Below, in pieces: positions 9,697-19,202 of a DNA stretch of 64,000 nucleotides (position 1 is the stretch's first letter; the number at the start of each line of letters is the position of its first letter). The notes beneath the pieces were generated by a model. The model had not been told where the DNA came from. It ran no database searches and saw only the letters and a program-made list of their open reading frames with translations. Source of the DNA: Shinella zoogloeoides (lineage in GTDB: Bacteria; Pseudomonadota; Alphaproteobacteria; Rhizobiales; Rhizobiaceae); the NCBI RefSeq assembly GCF_003574625.1, contig NZ_QNUJ01000004.1:310001-374000 (forward strand), written 5' to 3'. Position numbers and translations under genes: made by a program.

Positions 9697-11067
9697 ATGG
9701 AAACGAAAGCCAACTACGCCCTCGTCGGTTTCTTCACCGTGCTGGTCATGGCGGCCGCCTTCGTCTTCGTCTACTGGATGTCGCAATACGGGCGCGGCGG
9801 TGACATGGCGCAGCTGGCGATCCGCATTCCGGGCTCGGCCAACGGCCTTTCCGTCGGCTCGCCGGTGCGCTTCAACGGCATTCCCGTCGGCTCGGTGCGC
9901 AGCCTCGCCATCGATTCCAAGGATCCGCGCTTTTCCGTCGCCATGACGGAGGTGCTGACGAGCGCGCCGGTGAAGAAGTCGACCAGCGCGGTGCTGGAAG
10001 TGCAGGGCCTGACGGGCGCGGCCTATATCGAACTCGGCGGCGGCAATGCGGGCGATCCGAACATCCTGCGCGAGGCCTTCGACAACGAGACGACCGCCGT
10101 CCTCCAGGCCGAGCAGTCGAGCGTTACGAACATCCTTTCGACCGCCGACAAGATCCTGAAGCGCGCGGACACGGCGATTTCCGATATTCAGGGCTTCGTC
10201 GCCGATGCGCGTGGTCCGCTCACCAACACGATCCGCAACGCGGAGAAGTTCTCCGATTCGCTAGCGCGCAACGGCGAGAACATCGACGAGTTCCTGAAAA
10301 GCGTCGGCGGGCTGTCGGATACGTTCAGGAACCTTTCCGGCCGGCTGGACTCCACGCTCGCCTCCGTCGATTCGCTCATCAAGGCCGTCGATCCGAAGAA
10401 GGTCGAGGACTTCGTCGGCAATGTCGACAAGGTCAGCAGGGACATCGCGGACGCCTCGGGCGACGTGAAGGCGACCGTCGAGGGCTTCCGCAAGACGGCC
10501 GAGACCTTCGACGCCTTCGGCAAGCGCGCCAGCGAGACGCTCGACAAGGTCGATACGCTGATGGCTGCCGTCGACGCGCAGAAGGTCAGCGGCGCGATCG
10601 ACAATATCTCAGTCGCGACGGACGATGCCCGCAAGGCGATCGCCTCCGTCACGGGCGTTGCCAACCGCATCGGCGAGCGCAAGGAAGACATCGACCAGAT
10701 CATCACCGACGTGAAGCAGATGTCGAACAAGCTGAACGCCGCGTCCACGCGCGTCGACGGCGTGCTGGCCAAGCTCGACGGCTTCCTGGGCGAGGGCGAT
10801 TCCGAATCGCTCTTCGCCGAGGCCAAGGCGACGCTGCAATCGATCAAGCAGGCCGCCGATACGCTGAACGGCCGCATCGGCCCCATCGCCGATGGCCTGC
10901 AGCGCTTCTCGGGCTCGGGCCTGCGCGACGTCGAGGCTCTCGTGCTCGACACGCGCCGGACGGTCCAGAATCTCGACAGCGCCATTTCCGGCTTCGAGCG
11001 CAATCCGCAGCGCCTGCTCTTCGGCGGCGACACCGTCAAGCAATATGACGGGCGCACCCGGCGGTAA
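9697..11067 (+). CDS. mlaD: MlaD-family MCE-domain protein with long coiled-coil tail
   Basis: This periplasmic substrate-binding component is anchored by one N-terminal helix (residues about 8-28). It has 456 residues. The MCE domain occupies about 38-115 (SVGSPVRFNGIPVGSV, then VQGLTGAAYIELG). About 330 residues of alpha-helical, heptad-rich sequence follow, much longer than enterobacterial MlaD (about 180 residues) and closer to the tails of Ttg2C/PqiB-type proteins that may form a lipid conduit. ATG 9697 has AGGA seven bases upstream. Confidence 0.85.
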   Translation: METKANYALVGFFTVLVMAAAFVFVYWMSQYGRGGDMAQLAIRIPGSANGLSVGSPVRFNGIPVGSVRSLAIDSKDPRFSVAMTEVLTSAPVKKSTSAVLEVQGLTGAAYIELGGGNAGDPNILREAFDNETTAVLQAEQSSVTNILSTADKILKRADTAISDIQGFVADARGPLTNTIRNAEKFSDSLARNGENIDEFLKSVGGLSDTFRNLSGRLDSTLASVDSLIKAVDPKKVEDFVGNVDKVSRDIADASGDVKATVEGFRKTAETFDAFGKRASETLDKVDTLMAAVDAQKVSGAIDNISVATDDARKAIASVTGVANRIGERKEDIDQIITDVKQMSNKLNAASTRVDGVLAKLDGFLGEGDSESLFAEAKATLQSIKQAADTLNGRIGPIADGLQRFSGSGLRDVEALVLDTRRTVQNLDSAISGFERNPQRLLFGGDTVKQYDGRTRR

Positions 11068-11197
11068 CGGCCCGAAGTGTGGCTCTATCCCCACATCGGG
11101 GAGGCCGCAGCAGGCGGACGCGAATTTGTCCGCTCGCGCAACCGTGACAGCGTGCCGTGCCGCTGCTACACATTGATTCCCAGGGTTTGAGGATGAA

Positions 11198-11815
11198 ATG
11201 ACGGTATCGGGTATGGAGTTGTTGCGGAACGGGACTGCGGCGCGCGCCGCTCTCATCGCCGTTCTGGCGGCAACGCTCGCCGCCTGCGGCGGGGCGCCTG
11301 CGAAGAACGACACGTTCAGCCTCTCGGCCACGGCCTCTGCGGAAGGCCCTTCGGCGAAGAACCGGCAGATCCTCGTGCCGCAGCCTTCCGCCCTCAAGGC
11401 AATCGACAGCGACCAGATCGTCATCCGCCCGTCGTCCTCCGAAATCCAGTATCTCGCCAAGTCGCAGTGGAGCGACAGCCTGAGCAAGATGGTGCAGGCG
11501 AAGCTCGTGCAGGCCTTCGAGAATACCGGCCGCGTCGGCGGCGTCGGCATGCCGGGGCAGGGGCTGGCCATCGACTATCAGGTCGTCACCGATATCCGCA
11601 CCTTCGAGGTGCAGACCTCGGGCACGGCGACGGCCGTCGTGGAGATTTCCGCCAAGCTGCTCAATGACCGCAACGGCACGGTGCGCACGCAGAAGGTTTT
11701 TCGCGCGACGGCTCCGGTGCGCGGTGCGGATAGCACGGCTTTCGTGAAGGGGCTCGATGCGGCTTTTGCGACGGTGACCGCCGATATCGTCGGCTGGACG
11801 CTGAAGTCCATCTGA
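11198..11815 (+). CDS. ABC-type transport auxiliary lipoprotein (PqiC-like)
   Basis: This 205-residue lipoprotein closes the operon. The signal peptide ends in the lipobox LAAC (Cys near residue 28). The body resembles ABC_trans_aux proteins (PqiC and related), which sit on the inner face of the outer membrane beside MCE proteins. Conserved pieces are ILVPQPSALKAIDSDQI early and KVFRATAPV late. It replaces a soluble MlaC, which is absent here. A 130-bp gap precedes it, the largest in the operon. ATG 11198 follows GAGGATGAA. Confidence 0.75.
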   Translation: MTVSGMELLRNGTAARAALIAVLAATLAACGGAPAKNDTFSLSATASAEGPSAKNRQILVPQPSALKAIDSDQIVIRPSSSEIQYLAKSQWSDSLSKMVQAKLVQAFENTGRVGGVGMPGQGLAIDYQVVTDIRTFEVQTSGTATAVVEISAKLLNDRNGTVRTQKVFRATAPVRGADSTAFVKGLDAAFATVTADIVGWTLKSI

Positions 11816-11821
11816 TCCGGA

Positions 11822-11985
11822 AATGCCCCTCATCCGGCCTGCCGGCCACCTTCTCCCCGCAAGCGGGGCGAAGGGAGGGATGACAGGGATTCCCTTCCAA
11901 AGGACCTGAATGTTTCAGGAAAGGCAGGCATCCTCGCCTTCTCTCCGCTTGCGGGGAGAGTGTCGCGGCAGCGGAACGAGAGCGA
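11822..11985. repeat. RIME-like palindromic element, tandem copy C
   Basis: It begins with GCCCCTCATCCGGCCTGCCGG, in the reverse orientation to copy A. It contains CTCCCCGC/GCGGGG palindromes, an AGGACCTGAATGTTTCAGG stem and an end that is degraded compared with copy D. Together with copy D it fills the whole 360-bp gap 11816-12175, where no gene is seen. Confidence 0.7.
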
Positions 11986-12013
11986 GCGTCCCTCCAGAAA
12001 ATGTTCTTCATCT

Positions 12014-12170
12014 AGCCTGCCGGCCACCTTCTCCCCGCAAGCGGGGCGAAGGGAGGGATGATAGGGTTTCCCTTCCCAAGGACCTGAACGTTTCAGGAGA
12101 GGCGAGCATCCTCGCCTTCTCCCCGCTTGCGGGGAGAAGGTCGCGGCAGCGGGATGAGGGGCGGGCGCCC
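12014..12170. repeat. RIME-like palindromic element, tandem copy D
   Basis: This is a direct tandem relative of copy C at about 190-bp spacing. It shares the CTGCCGGCCACCTTCTCCCC opening, the AGGACCTGAACGTTTCAGG stem and the GCGGGATGAGGGGC end. The end lies six bases from the stop codon of the Tim44-like gene, so the element may act as that gene's transcript end. Confidence 0.7.
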
Positions 12171-12175
12171 CTCCA

Positions 12176-13138
12176 TCACGCGGCTTCGACGCCCTGGATG
12201 GCCGAGACTTTCCACTCGCCGCCGTTGCGGCGCAGGAATGTCCACACTTCCACGGCCTCGGTGAGATTGTCCGGATCGCCGGAAACGACACGGCCGCTCG
12301 AACGGTCGCGCATCACGTCGATGCTTTCATAGCGCATCGCGACGGTCGCGTAGTCATCCGCGCCTTCCCGCCAGGCTTCCGCCACGTCGCCCTGGACGAG
12401 ATGGATGTCGCGGACCTCGTTTCGGAGACCCTTCGTGGCGTTGTCGCCGATTTCCTCCGCGAGATAGGACATCGCTTCCGGCGTTGTGATCTGGCGAAGC
12501 GTGCGGAAATCCTCGGCTGCATAGGCTGCCTGCAATTCCTTCAGCAGGCCCTCGAACTGGTCGAGGTCCGCCTGCTGGACGCCGATCTCGTCACCGGCCT
12601 TCGGCTGCGGCGCCTGCCGGCCACCGCCGCCGATGCGCGGGATCTCGAAATCGGAGCCGCCATTGCTGTACTGGCCTCGCGCATTGCCGGAATAGGCGGG
12701 CGCGTTCGTCTGCGCGAACATGCGGCGCAGGAACATGAAGACGCCGGCGATCAGCAGCACCTGCAGGATGAGGCCGAGGAAGCCGACGCCGCCGCCGAGC
12801 CCGTGGCCGAGGAACATGCCGACGAGGCCGCCCAGCATGAGACCGCCGAGAAGCGAGCCGCCGAAGCCGCCGAAGAGGCCGGGGCGCGGGTTGGCCGTCG
12901 TGTTGCGGCCTGCAGAAGGCTGCTGCGCGGACGGCTGGCGCGTCATGGTCCGGTCGATCGGCATGGCGTCGGTCGGCGCGGTGCGCGTCGTCGAGGGTGT
13001 CGAGAAGGTGCGCGTGCCGCGGCTGCCGAAACCGCCGCCGGCGCGGCGGGCCTCGGCGACGTCCACCACGGTCATCACCACCATCAGCGCCACGGCGACC
13101 ATTGCGAGCGCGCGGCCAAATCCTTGTATCGACATCAT
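12176..13138 (-). CDS. Tim44/TimA-like domain membrane protein
   Basis: The 320-residue protein has an N-terminal signal or anchor helix (about residues 5-27, ending AEA), a Gly/Thr/Pro-rich low-complexity stretch, and a hydrophobic pair of segments near 100-150. The C-terminal globular domain (about 190-318) resembles the Tim44 C-terminal domain, with DLDQFEGLLKELQAAYAAEDF and LTEAVEVWTFLRRNGGEWKV. Such proteins are common in Alphaproteobacteria; the function is unclear and may concern inner-membrane protein assembly. Two adjacent ATGs (13138 and 13135) are equally possible starts. Confidence 0.75.
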   Translation of the reverse strand: MMSIQGFGRALAMVAVALMVVMTVVDVAEARRAGGGFGSRGTRTFSTPSTTRTAPTDAMPIDRTMTRQPSAQQPSAGRNTTANPRPGLFGGFGGSLLGGLMLGGLVGMFLGHGLGGGVGFLGLILQVLLIAGVFMFLRRMFAQTNAPAYSGNARGQYSNGGSDFEIPRIGGGGRQAPQPKAGDEIGVQQADLDQFEGLLKELQAAYAAEDFRTLRQITTPEAMSYLAEEIGDNATKGLRNEVRDIHLVQGDVAEAWREGADDYATVAMRYESIDVMRDRSSGRVVSGDPDNLTEAVEVWTFLRRNGGEWKVSAIQGVEAA

Positions 13139-13266
13139 TTTCGCTTCTCTTCCCCTGCGTTCCATCTGTGTCGGAAGGCATATAGAGGGGCGGGCATCCG
13201 ATTTTAAGGTTTCGGGCGGTGAAAAATGGGGTGGCAGGCGCAGGTTTCACGACCTTCCCCGAAAGC

Positions 13267-13296
13267 AGAACGGCCGCCCCGAGGGGCGGCCGTTCT
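13267..13296 (-). terminator. Strong hairpin after the GPR-like gene
   Basis: A stem of 14 bp (AGAACGGCCGCCCC with GGGGCGGCCGTTCT) starts about 20 bases past the stop codon of the giant gene. The T-run is short, so termination may be partial or the hairpin may protect the 3' end. Confidence 0.65.
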
Positions 13297-13316
13297 CTAC
13301 TCTGGTTCCGATCCGC

Positions 13317-16300
13317 TCAGTTGAAGCGGCCGGCGGCATGGGCCAGCATGGTGTAGACCTTGCCGGTATCCGAGGTGAGATAGGTCTGCGTCATGACCTT
13401 GTCGCGGTCGTTGCGCGCGACGTCGGCGAGCAGCTTCTCGAAGTCCGAGATGTAGCGGTCGACCGCGGTGCGGAATTCCGGCTCGCGCTCGTATTTGCGC
13501 TTGATCTCGTCGAAGGTCTGCTGGCCCTTCAGCGTGTAGAGGCGACGGGTGAAGACGTCGCGCTCGCCGCGCTGGTAGCGCCGCCACAGATCGACCGAGG
13601 CGTCGTGGTCGATGGCGCGGGCGATGTCGACCGACAGCGAGTTCAGCGATTCGACGACATGGCGCGGGTTGCGGGTGTCCGCCGGGCGGGCGGCCTGGCC
13701 TTCGCCGCGCGGCTGGGCGAACTGCGCTTCCTCGCGCGAGACGGCGCCGCGCAGGAGGTCGCGCATCCAGCCGCCTTCGCCGGCCGCCTTGGCGTCGGCT
13801 TCGGCGGGCAGGGGCTGCGCGCGCTGCGGGATGCCGGCGGGGGTTGCCGCGCGCTCGATGCCGAGGCTGCCGCGCAACTGCTGGGCCGGCTGCTCTTCAC
13901 GGCGCGGCTCGACGCGGGGCTGCTGCTGCACCGGCTGGGCGACGGTTGCTTGCGCGGCCGGGCGGGAGACTTCCAGCGCCGTGGAGGACTTGCCGATGAT
14001 GTCGGAAAGATCCTGCAGGGCCTTGATCTGCTCGCTGACGGCGCGGCGCATCTGGGCGGCGTTTTCCTTGGCCTCTTCCGGCAGGTCGAAGGCACCGCGC
14101 TTCAGTTCGCCGCGGGTCTGGTCGAGTTCCTTGCGGATATCGGCGGCGGCGCGGCGGATTTCCTCCGTGGCGCCGGAGAACTTGCCGACGGCTTCCTCGA
14201 CGGCCTGGCGCAACGTTTCGCGCATGACGGTCGTCGCGGCTTCCGACTTCTGGCCGGATTCGGCGAGCAGGCGGTCGACGTCGGAGAGCGAGGCGCCGAC
14301 GCTGCCGCGCAGGCGGTTCGCCACTTCCTTCGTGCGCTCCTCGGCGCGGGTGAAGGCGCCTTCCACCGACTGGCCGGCTTCCTCGCCGGCCTTGGCCAGC
14401 GAGTCCCGCAGCGTGTTGGCGGCTGCTTCCGCGCGCTTCTCGGTCTCGCCGAGAATGCGGCCGACCTCGTTGAAGGAGGACTGGATACCGCCACGCAGGT
14501 TGCCGGCGATCAGGTTCGAACGCTCCTCGGCGCGGCTGAAGACGCCTTCCACCATGCCTTCGAGCGACTGCATGGTCTTCTCGATCTCTTCCGAGCGCTG
14601 GACGAGGCCGACGGAGAGCGAGCGCAGCGCATCCTGCCGCTCTTCCAGCGTCGAGACCAGGTTCGACTGGGCGGCGGCGAGGAGGTCGGAGGCCTGCGAC
14701 AGGATCTTCGAATGGTCCTCGAAGCGGCCGACGATGCCGCCGATCTGCGAGAGCGTGCCGGCGGAAATGTCGGAGAGGCGGTCGACCTTGCCTTCGAGCA
14801 GGCGCGACGTGGTGGAGACCATGTCGGATGCCCGCTCGGCGGAGGCGGTGAAGCGCTCTGCCGTGGAGGTGAGGCGGCCGTCGATGGCGCCGAGCGTCTG
14901 GCTCGCCTCGTCGACCATGCCGGCGATGGCGCCATTGCTTTCCGAAAGGCGGGCGATCAGGCTCTCGACATTCGACTGCAGGCCGCTCTCGATGGCGCGC
15001 ATCGTGCCGGCGGCTTCCTCCGTGCGGGCCGAAATGGCGGCCAGCGTATCGGCGGTGCGGGCGGAGATCGCGTTGATGAGCGCGGCATTTTCGTTACGCA
15101 GGCGCTCGGCGCTCTCGCGGGCGACGCCGGTGATGCGCTCGGCGGCCTCGCGGCCGGCGGCGGCATAGTCGTCGATGACCGGACGGGCTTCCTCGTTGAT
15201 GAGGCGCGACAGTTCCTCCGTGCGGCTTGCCAGCATGGAGTTGAGTTCGCGGGTACGGTCGTCGAGCGCCGTGCGGATGGAGGCGCCGCGCGTTTCCAGC
15301 GCCTTCTCGACATCGCCGAGGCCGCTATGCAGGGACTGGGCCTGGCTTGCGAGGCGGCTTTCCGTGTCGGCGAAGCGGGCGACGGCGGAGGAGGTGGTTT
15401 CCTCGACGGCGCGGGTGAAAGCTTCGTTGCGGGCCGAAAGGTTCTCCGCGAATTCCTCGCCCGTCTTGGCGATGTTCTCCGCGGCGCGCTGGGCTTCGAC
15501 ACCCATTTCCTGTGCCGCGCGGGAGACCGCGCCGCGCAGGGTGCTGCTGAGGCTTGCGAATTCCTCGCCGGTCTTGGCGAGCGACTGCGCCGAGCGGATG
15601 GCTTCGGCATCCATGTCCTGCGCGGCCTGGGAGACGGCGTCGCGCAGCGTCTGGGCAAGGCCGGCGGCCTTGCCGTCGATGGTGCGGTTGACGCTGTCGA
15701 GACCGATGGTGAGCGCCCGGTCCATCGTGCCGAGGCGTTCCTCGATGCGGCCGGTCTTCTCGTCGATGGTGGTGGCGATGCGCTCGGCGGCTTCGGTCGA
15801 GATGCGCTCGATGTCGCCCGTGCGGGTAGAGAGCGTGCCGTCAATGCGGGCCGCGGCTTCGCCGGTGATGCGCTCGATCTGGGTGGCGCGCTCGGCGAGC
15901 GTTCCGTCGATGCGGTCGGCGGCTTCGCCGGTCACGCGCTCGATGTCGCCGAGGCGGTTCGAGAGAGCGCCCTCGATGCGGTTGGCGGCATCCGCGCTGA
16001 CGCGCTCGATATCGGTGAGGCGGCCCGAAAGCGCGCCTTCGATCCGGTCGGCGGCGTCGACGCTGATGCGTTCGATGTCGCCCACGCGGCCGGCAAGCGC
16101 GGCGGCGATGCGCGCGGTCGTCTCGTCGCCGATGCGGTCGACTTCGGCGATCGGGCGGGAAAGGGCGTCGGAAACGCGCAGCGAGACGTCGCCGCCCACG
16201 CGGTCGAGATCGGCGAGGCGCTCGGACAGCGTGTCCGAAATCCGGGCGGCGGCTGTGTCGACGATGCCGGAGACATTCTCGACGCTGTGTTCGATGCGGG

Positions 16301-19202
16301 CTTCGAGCTTGCCGAGGTTTTCCTCCAGCCGGCTGCCCGTCGTGTCGAAGCGGCTTGCGACGCTGTCGACGGTCTGCTCCATGCGGGTGCCGAAGGCATG
16401 GGCTGCTTCGGCGATCTTCGAGGAGGTCTCGCCGAGGCGCTCGGCGACGGCGCCCGCGCTTTCGCGCACGCGCTGGTCGAGAAGGGCGGCGCTGCCGTCG
16501 ATGGTGCGGCGCAGCGTTTCCTCGTGCTGTTCCAGCGACATTTCCAGCATGCCGGCGCTGGTGGCGATGGACGTGCCGATGGAGGTCGCCTGGTCGTTCA
16601 GCGTCTCGGTGAGCTGGTTGCGGCCTTCGGTGATCGCGACGTTGATCGCATTGATGCGGTCGTCGAGGGTCGTGCGGATCTGCTCGTGGGTAGAGACGAG
16701 CGAACCGGCGAGTTCGGAGGCACGGCCCGACAGGGCTTCGGCGATTCCGGCGGCGCGGCCGGAGAAGGCGTCGGCGAACTCGGCCGCCTGGCCATGCAGG
16801 ACGCCGCCGAGCTGCTGGCTGCCTTCCGTCAGGACGGTTTCAACGCGGTCGGCGGCCGCGTCGATGGCGGATTGCATGGAGCCGGCGCTGTTGGAAAGGA
16901 CCGAGGCGAGGTTGGCCGTGCGGCCGGTGATGACCTCGTCGATCTGGCGAGCGGCGCCCGTCAGCGCGGTCTCGACGCGGCTTGCGGCCGAACCCACCGA
17001 TTGCTCGAGCTGGCTGCCGGTCTCGTTCAGCATGGAGGAGAGGGCGGCCGTGCGCTCGGTGAGCGCGTTGTCGATGCGGTTGTGGCTTGCCGCGATGGTC
17101 GAGGTGATCTCGTCGGCGCGGGCGCCGAGCGCGTCTTCCATGCGGGCCTGCGCGGCCTCGATGCCGCCGGCAATGGTCGCGCCGCGGGTGTCGAGGGCGT
17201 CCGTCAGCCGGCGCTCGCTGCCCGAGATGCTTTCGACCAGCGCGTTGGCGCGCGCGCTGAGCGCCTCTTCCATGCGGGTCTGGGCGGCGTGGATGTCGCT
17301 GGCGATGGTGGTGCCGCGCGAATCCAGCGCGTCCGTCAGGCGGCGTTCGCTGCCCGAAATGCTTTCCGCGAGCGCGTCGGCGCGGGCGCCGAAGCCGGTC
17401 TCGATGCGGTTCTGCACGTCGGCGAGGCCGCCGAGCAGCGTCGCGGACTTTTCGGAGAGGATCGCGCTCATGCGCTCATGCGCACCGCCGACGGCGTTGC
17501 CGATGGATTCGGCATGGCCGGAAACAGCGTGCTCGATGACTTCCTGGCTGGTGGCGAGGGTGGTCGCCAGCGCGAAGGACTGGTCGGTGAGCGTGTTGCC
17601 GAGGCGCTCGATGCTGGAGGTGAGGATGCCGTCGATGGAATCGTGGCCGCTGGCGACCGTCTCGTTGATGCGGGCAAGGCTTTCCATCAGCTTGGAGTCG
17701 AGCGAGCCGGCGCGCTGGTCGAAGGCGTTCGCGAATTCCTCGACGCGCTGGTCGAAGGCGCTGGCGATCTGGCCGACCGTCGCCTGCATGCGCTCGTCGA
17801 AGAAGCCGGTGCGCAGGTCGAGGTCCATGACCGTGTCGTCGGCGGCGTTCTTGAGGCTCTGGCGGAACTGCGCGCCCTTTTCGTCCAGCGCTGCGTTCAT
17901 CGACTGGAGGACATGGTCGAGGCCACCCGTCACGGCCTGCTGGCCGATGGAGAGGCTTTCGCTGATCTCGCGGGTGCGGGCGATCAGCGTCTCGTTGAGC
18001 TGCTTGGCGCGCTCGTTGAGGGCGGCGTTCAGCTTCTCGGTGTTGGTGTCGAGCGAGGAGGCGCGGGTCTCGAACTGCTGCAGCAGGTCGCGGCCGCGGG
18101 AATCGAGGCTTGCCGTCAGCTGGTCGAGGCGGCTGTCGAACTCGTTGGCGAGCGCAAGGCCGGAAGAGCTGAGCGTGGAGAGCAGGCTGTCGGTGCGGGC
18201 CGAGAGCATGGCGCCGATGGTCTGCGTCGCGCTGTCGGACTTTTCCATCAGCATGGCGGCGCGAGTGTCGAGCATCGAGGCGAAGGCCTCGCCCGACGTC
18301 GCGATGCGCGCCGTGATGCTTTCGCCGGCGCTGGCGAGCTCGTCTTTCAGCTGTTCATGCGCGCCGGAGATCGAGGAGCGGATGCGCTCGGCATGGCTGA
18401 CGATCGCCTCGCGCTCGGAGCCGAGTTCCTGCACGAGCGTGCGTACGCGCATTTCATTGTCGGAATAGCTGCGCTCGAGCGCGTTGACTTCGGAATGCAC
18501 GAGGGTTTCGAGCTCGGTCGCGCGGGCGATGGTGCGCTCAATGCCTTCGTTCATCGCCGAGACTTCGCGGCGGACGGCCTGGCCGACGGACATGATGCGG
18601 TCGGTGGCGACCGTTTCCGGCTCGGACAGGCGAAGGGCGACCTCGGCCATCGAGCGGGCGGCGCTGCGCAGCTCATGGGCGCGCGCGATCATGATGGCGA
18701 AGGCGAAGAAGAGCATGATCGGCATGACGATGGCGACGATCATGCCGATGGCGCCGGGCAGGGCGACGAGGTTGGCGACCGAGCGGATCTGCCAGATCTG
18801 CGGCGCATAAAGAAGGTTTGCGACGCCGAGGCCGCCGATGACCCAGAGGATGGAGGCGAGCACCGCCATGCGTAGCGGGCCGCGCGAGGAGCGCATGTCG
18901 AGCGACTTCAGGATCGCGGCCGGCGTCTTGCGCGAGCCGTCGTTGGCCGGCGTGAAGACCGGGGCCTTCGGGCCGGGCTCGGGGGAAAGGTTGCGCGGGG
19001 TCTCTGCGCCGGCCGGCTGGGCCGCCGTCTTTTCCTGTGTCTTGTTGGGAATGCGGCTTGCTGGTTCCGACACGCGGGCCTCCGAGGCGTCCTGCTTTGC
19101 GGGCGTTTCCGGCGCCAGATCGTCGAAGTCGATCTTCAATGCTTCTTCGAGGGCCTGGAAGGCCTTTTCGTCGATCGACTCAATGGACTTGTTCGTCGCC
19201 AT
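13317..19202 (-). CDS. gpr: Giant coiled-coil membrane protein, growth pole ring (GPR/RgsE)-like
   Basis: The product has 1,961 residues. The N-terminus (1-108) is polar and Pro/Glu-rich, followed by two membrane helices at about 111-132 and 147-173. About 1,500 residues of Ala/Ser/Arg/Glu-rich helical repeats follow. Near residues 1041-1161 there are five consecutive 22-residue units (ADRIEGALSGRLTDIERVS and variants), the apolipoprotein period. Elsewhere a 44-residue block starting SERRLTDALD is duplicated. The last 120 residues form a conserved globular end. This matches GPR of Agrobacterium and RgsE of Sinorhizobium, which form a ring at the growing pole and are needed for polar growth. 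Automated annotation often says kinesin or apolipoprotein. ATG 19202 begins the natural N-terminus; an ATG at 19223 is possible. Confidence 0.8.
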   Translation of the reverse strand: MATNKSIESIDEKAFQALEEALKIDFDDLAPETPAKQDASEARVSEPASRIPNKTQEKTAAQPAGAETPRNLSPEPGPKAPVFTPANDGSRKTPAAILKSLDMRSSRGPLRMAVLASILWVIGGLGVANLLYAPQIWQIRSVANLVALPGAIGMIVAIVMPIMLFFAFAIMIARAHELRSAARSMAEVALRLSEPETVATDRIMSVGQAVRREVSAMNEGIERTIARATELETLVHSEVNALERSYSDNEMRVRTLVQELGSEREAIVSHAERIRSSISGAHEQLKDELASAGESITARIATSGEAFASMLDTRAAMLMEKSDSATQTIGAMLSARTDSLLSTLSSSGLALANEFDSRLDQLTASLDSRGRDLLQQFETRASSLDTNTEKLNAALNERAKQLNETLIARTREISESLSIGQQAVTGGLDHVLQSMNAALDEKGAQFRQSLKNAADDTVMDLDLRTGFFDERMQATVGQIASAFDQRVEEFANAFDQRAGSLDSKLMESLARINETVASGHDSIDGILTSSIERLGNTLTDQSFALATTLATSQEVIEHAVSGHAESIGNAVGGAHERMSAILSEKSATLLGGLADVQNRIETGFGARADALAESISGSERRLTDALDSRGTTIASDIHAAQTRMEEALSARANALVESISGSERRLTDALDTRGATIAGGIEAAQARMEDALGARADEITSTIAASHNRIDNALTERTAALSSMLNETGSQLEQSVGSAASRVETALTGAARQIDEVITGRTANLASVLSNSAGSMQSAIDAAADRVETVLTEGSQQLGGVLHGQAAEFADAFSGRAAGIAEALSGRASELAGSLVSTHEQIRTTLDDRINAINVAITEGRNQLTETLNDQATSIGTSIATSAGMLEMSLEQHEETLRRTIDGSAALLDQRVRESAGAVAERLGETSSKIAEAAHAFGTRMEQTVDSVASRFDTTGSRLEENLGKLEARIEHSVENVSGIVDTAAARISDTLSERLADLDRVGGDVSLRVSDALSRPIAEVDRIGDETTARIAAALAGRVGDIERISVDAADRIEGALSGRLTDIERVSADAANRIEGALSNRLGDIERVTGEAADRIDGTLAERATQIERITGEAAARIDGTLSTRTGDIERISTEAAERIATTIDEKTGRIEERLGTMDRALTIGLDSVNRTIDGKAAGLAQTLRDAVSQAAQDMDAEAIRSAQSLAKTGEEFASLSSTLRGAVSRAAQEMGVEAQRAAENIAKTGEEFAENLSARNEAFTRAVEETTSSAVARFADTESRLASQAQSLHSGLGDVEKALETRGASIRTALDDRTRELNSMLASRTEELSRLINEEARPVIDDYAAAGREAAERITGVARESAERLRNENAALINAISARTADTLAAISARTEEAAGTMRAIESGLQSNVESLIARLSESNGAIAGMVDEASQTLGAIDGRLTSTAERFTASAERASDMVSTTSRLLEGKVDRLSDISAGTLSQIGGIVGRFEDHSKILSQASDLLAAAQSNLVSTLEERQDALRSLSVGLVQRSEEIEKTMQSLEGMVEGVFSRAEERSNLIAGNLRGGIQSSFNEVGRILGETEKRAEAAANTLRDSLAKAGEEAGQSVEGAFTRAEERTKEVANRLRGSVGASLSDVDRLLAESGQKSEAATTVMRETLRQAVEEAVGKFSGATEEIRRAAADIRKELDQTRGELKRGAFDLPEEAKENAAQMRRAVSEQIKALQDLSDIIGKSSTALEVSRPAAQATVAQPVQQQPRVEPRREEQPAQQLRGSLGIERAATPAGIPQRAQPLPAEADAKAAGEGGWMRDLLRGAVSREEAQFAQPRGEGQAARPADTRNPRHVVESLNSLSVDIARAIDHDASVDLWRRYQRGERDVFTRRLYTLKGQQTFDEIKRKYEREPEFRTAVDRYISDFEKLLADVARNDRDKVMTQTYLTSDTGKVYTMLAHAAGRFN

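Noticed and set aside
12720-18875. A plus-strand open frame of 2,051 codons
   Set aside because: It is the antisense of the GPR-like gene. Its sequence is Arg/Ala/Gly-Val low-complexity with no motif, as expected opposite a biased high-GC repeat gene.
13317-19202. CRISPR-like periodicity in the GPR-like gene
   Set aside because: The repeats are degenerate, in frame and encode 22-residue helices. No spacer structure exists. No CRISPR array or cas gene is seen in the window.
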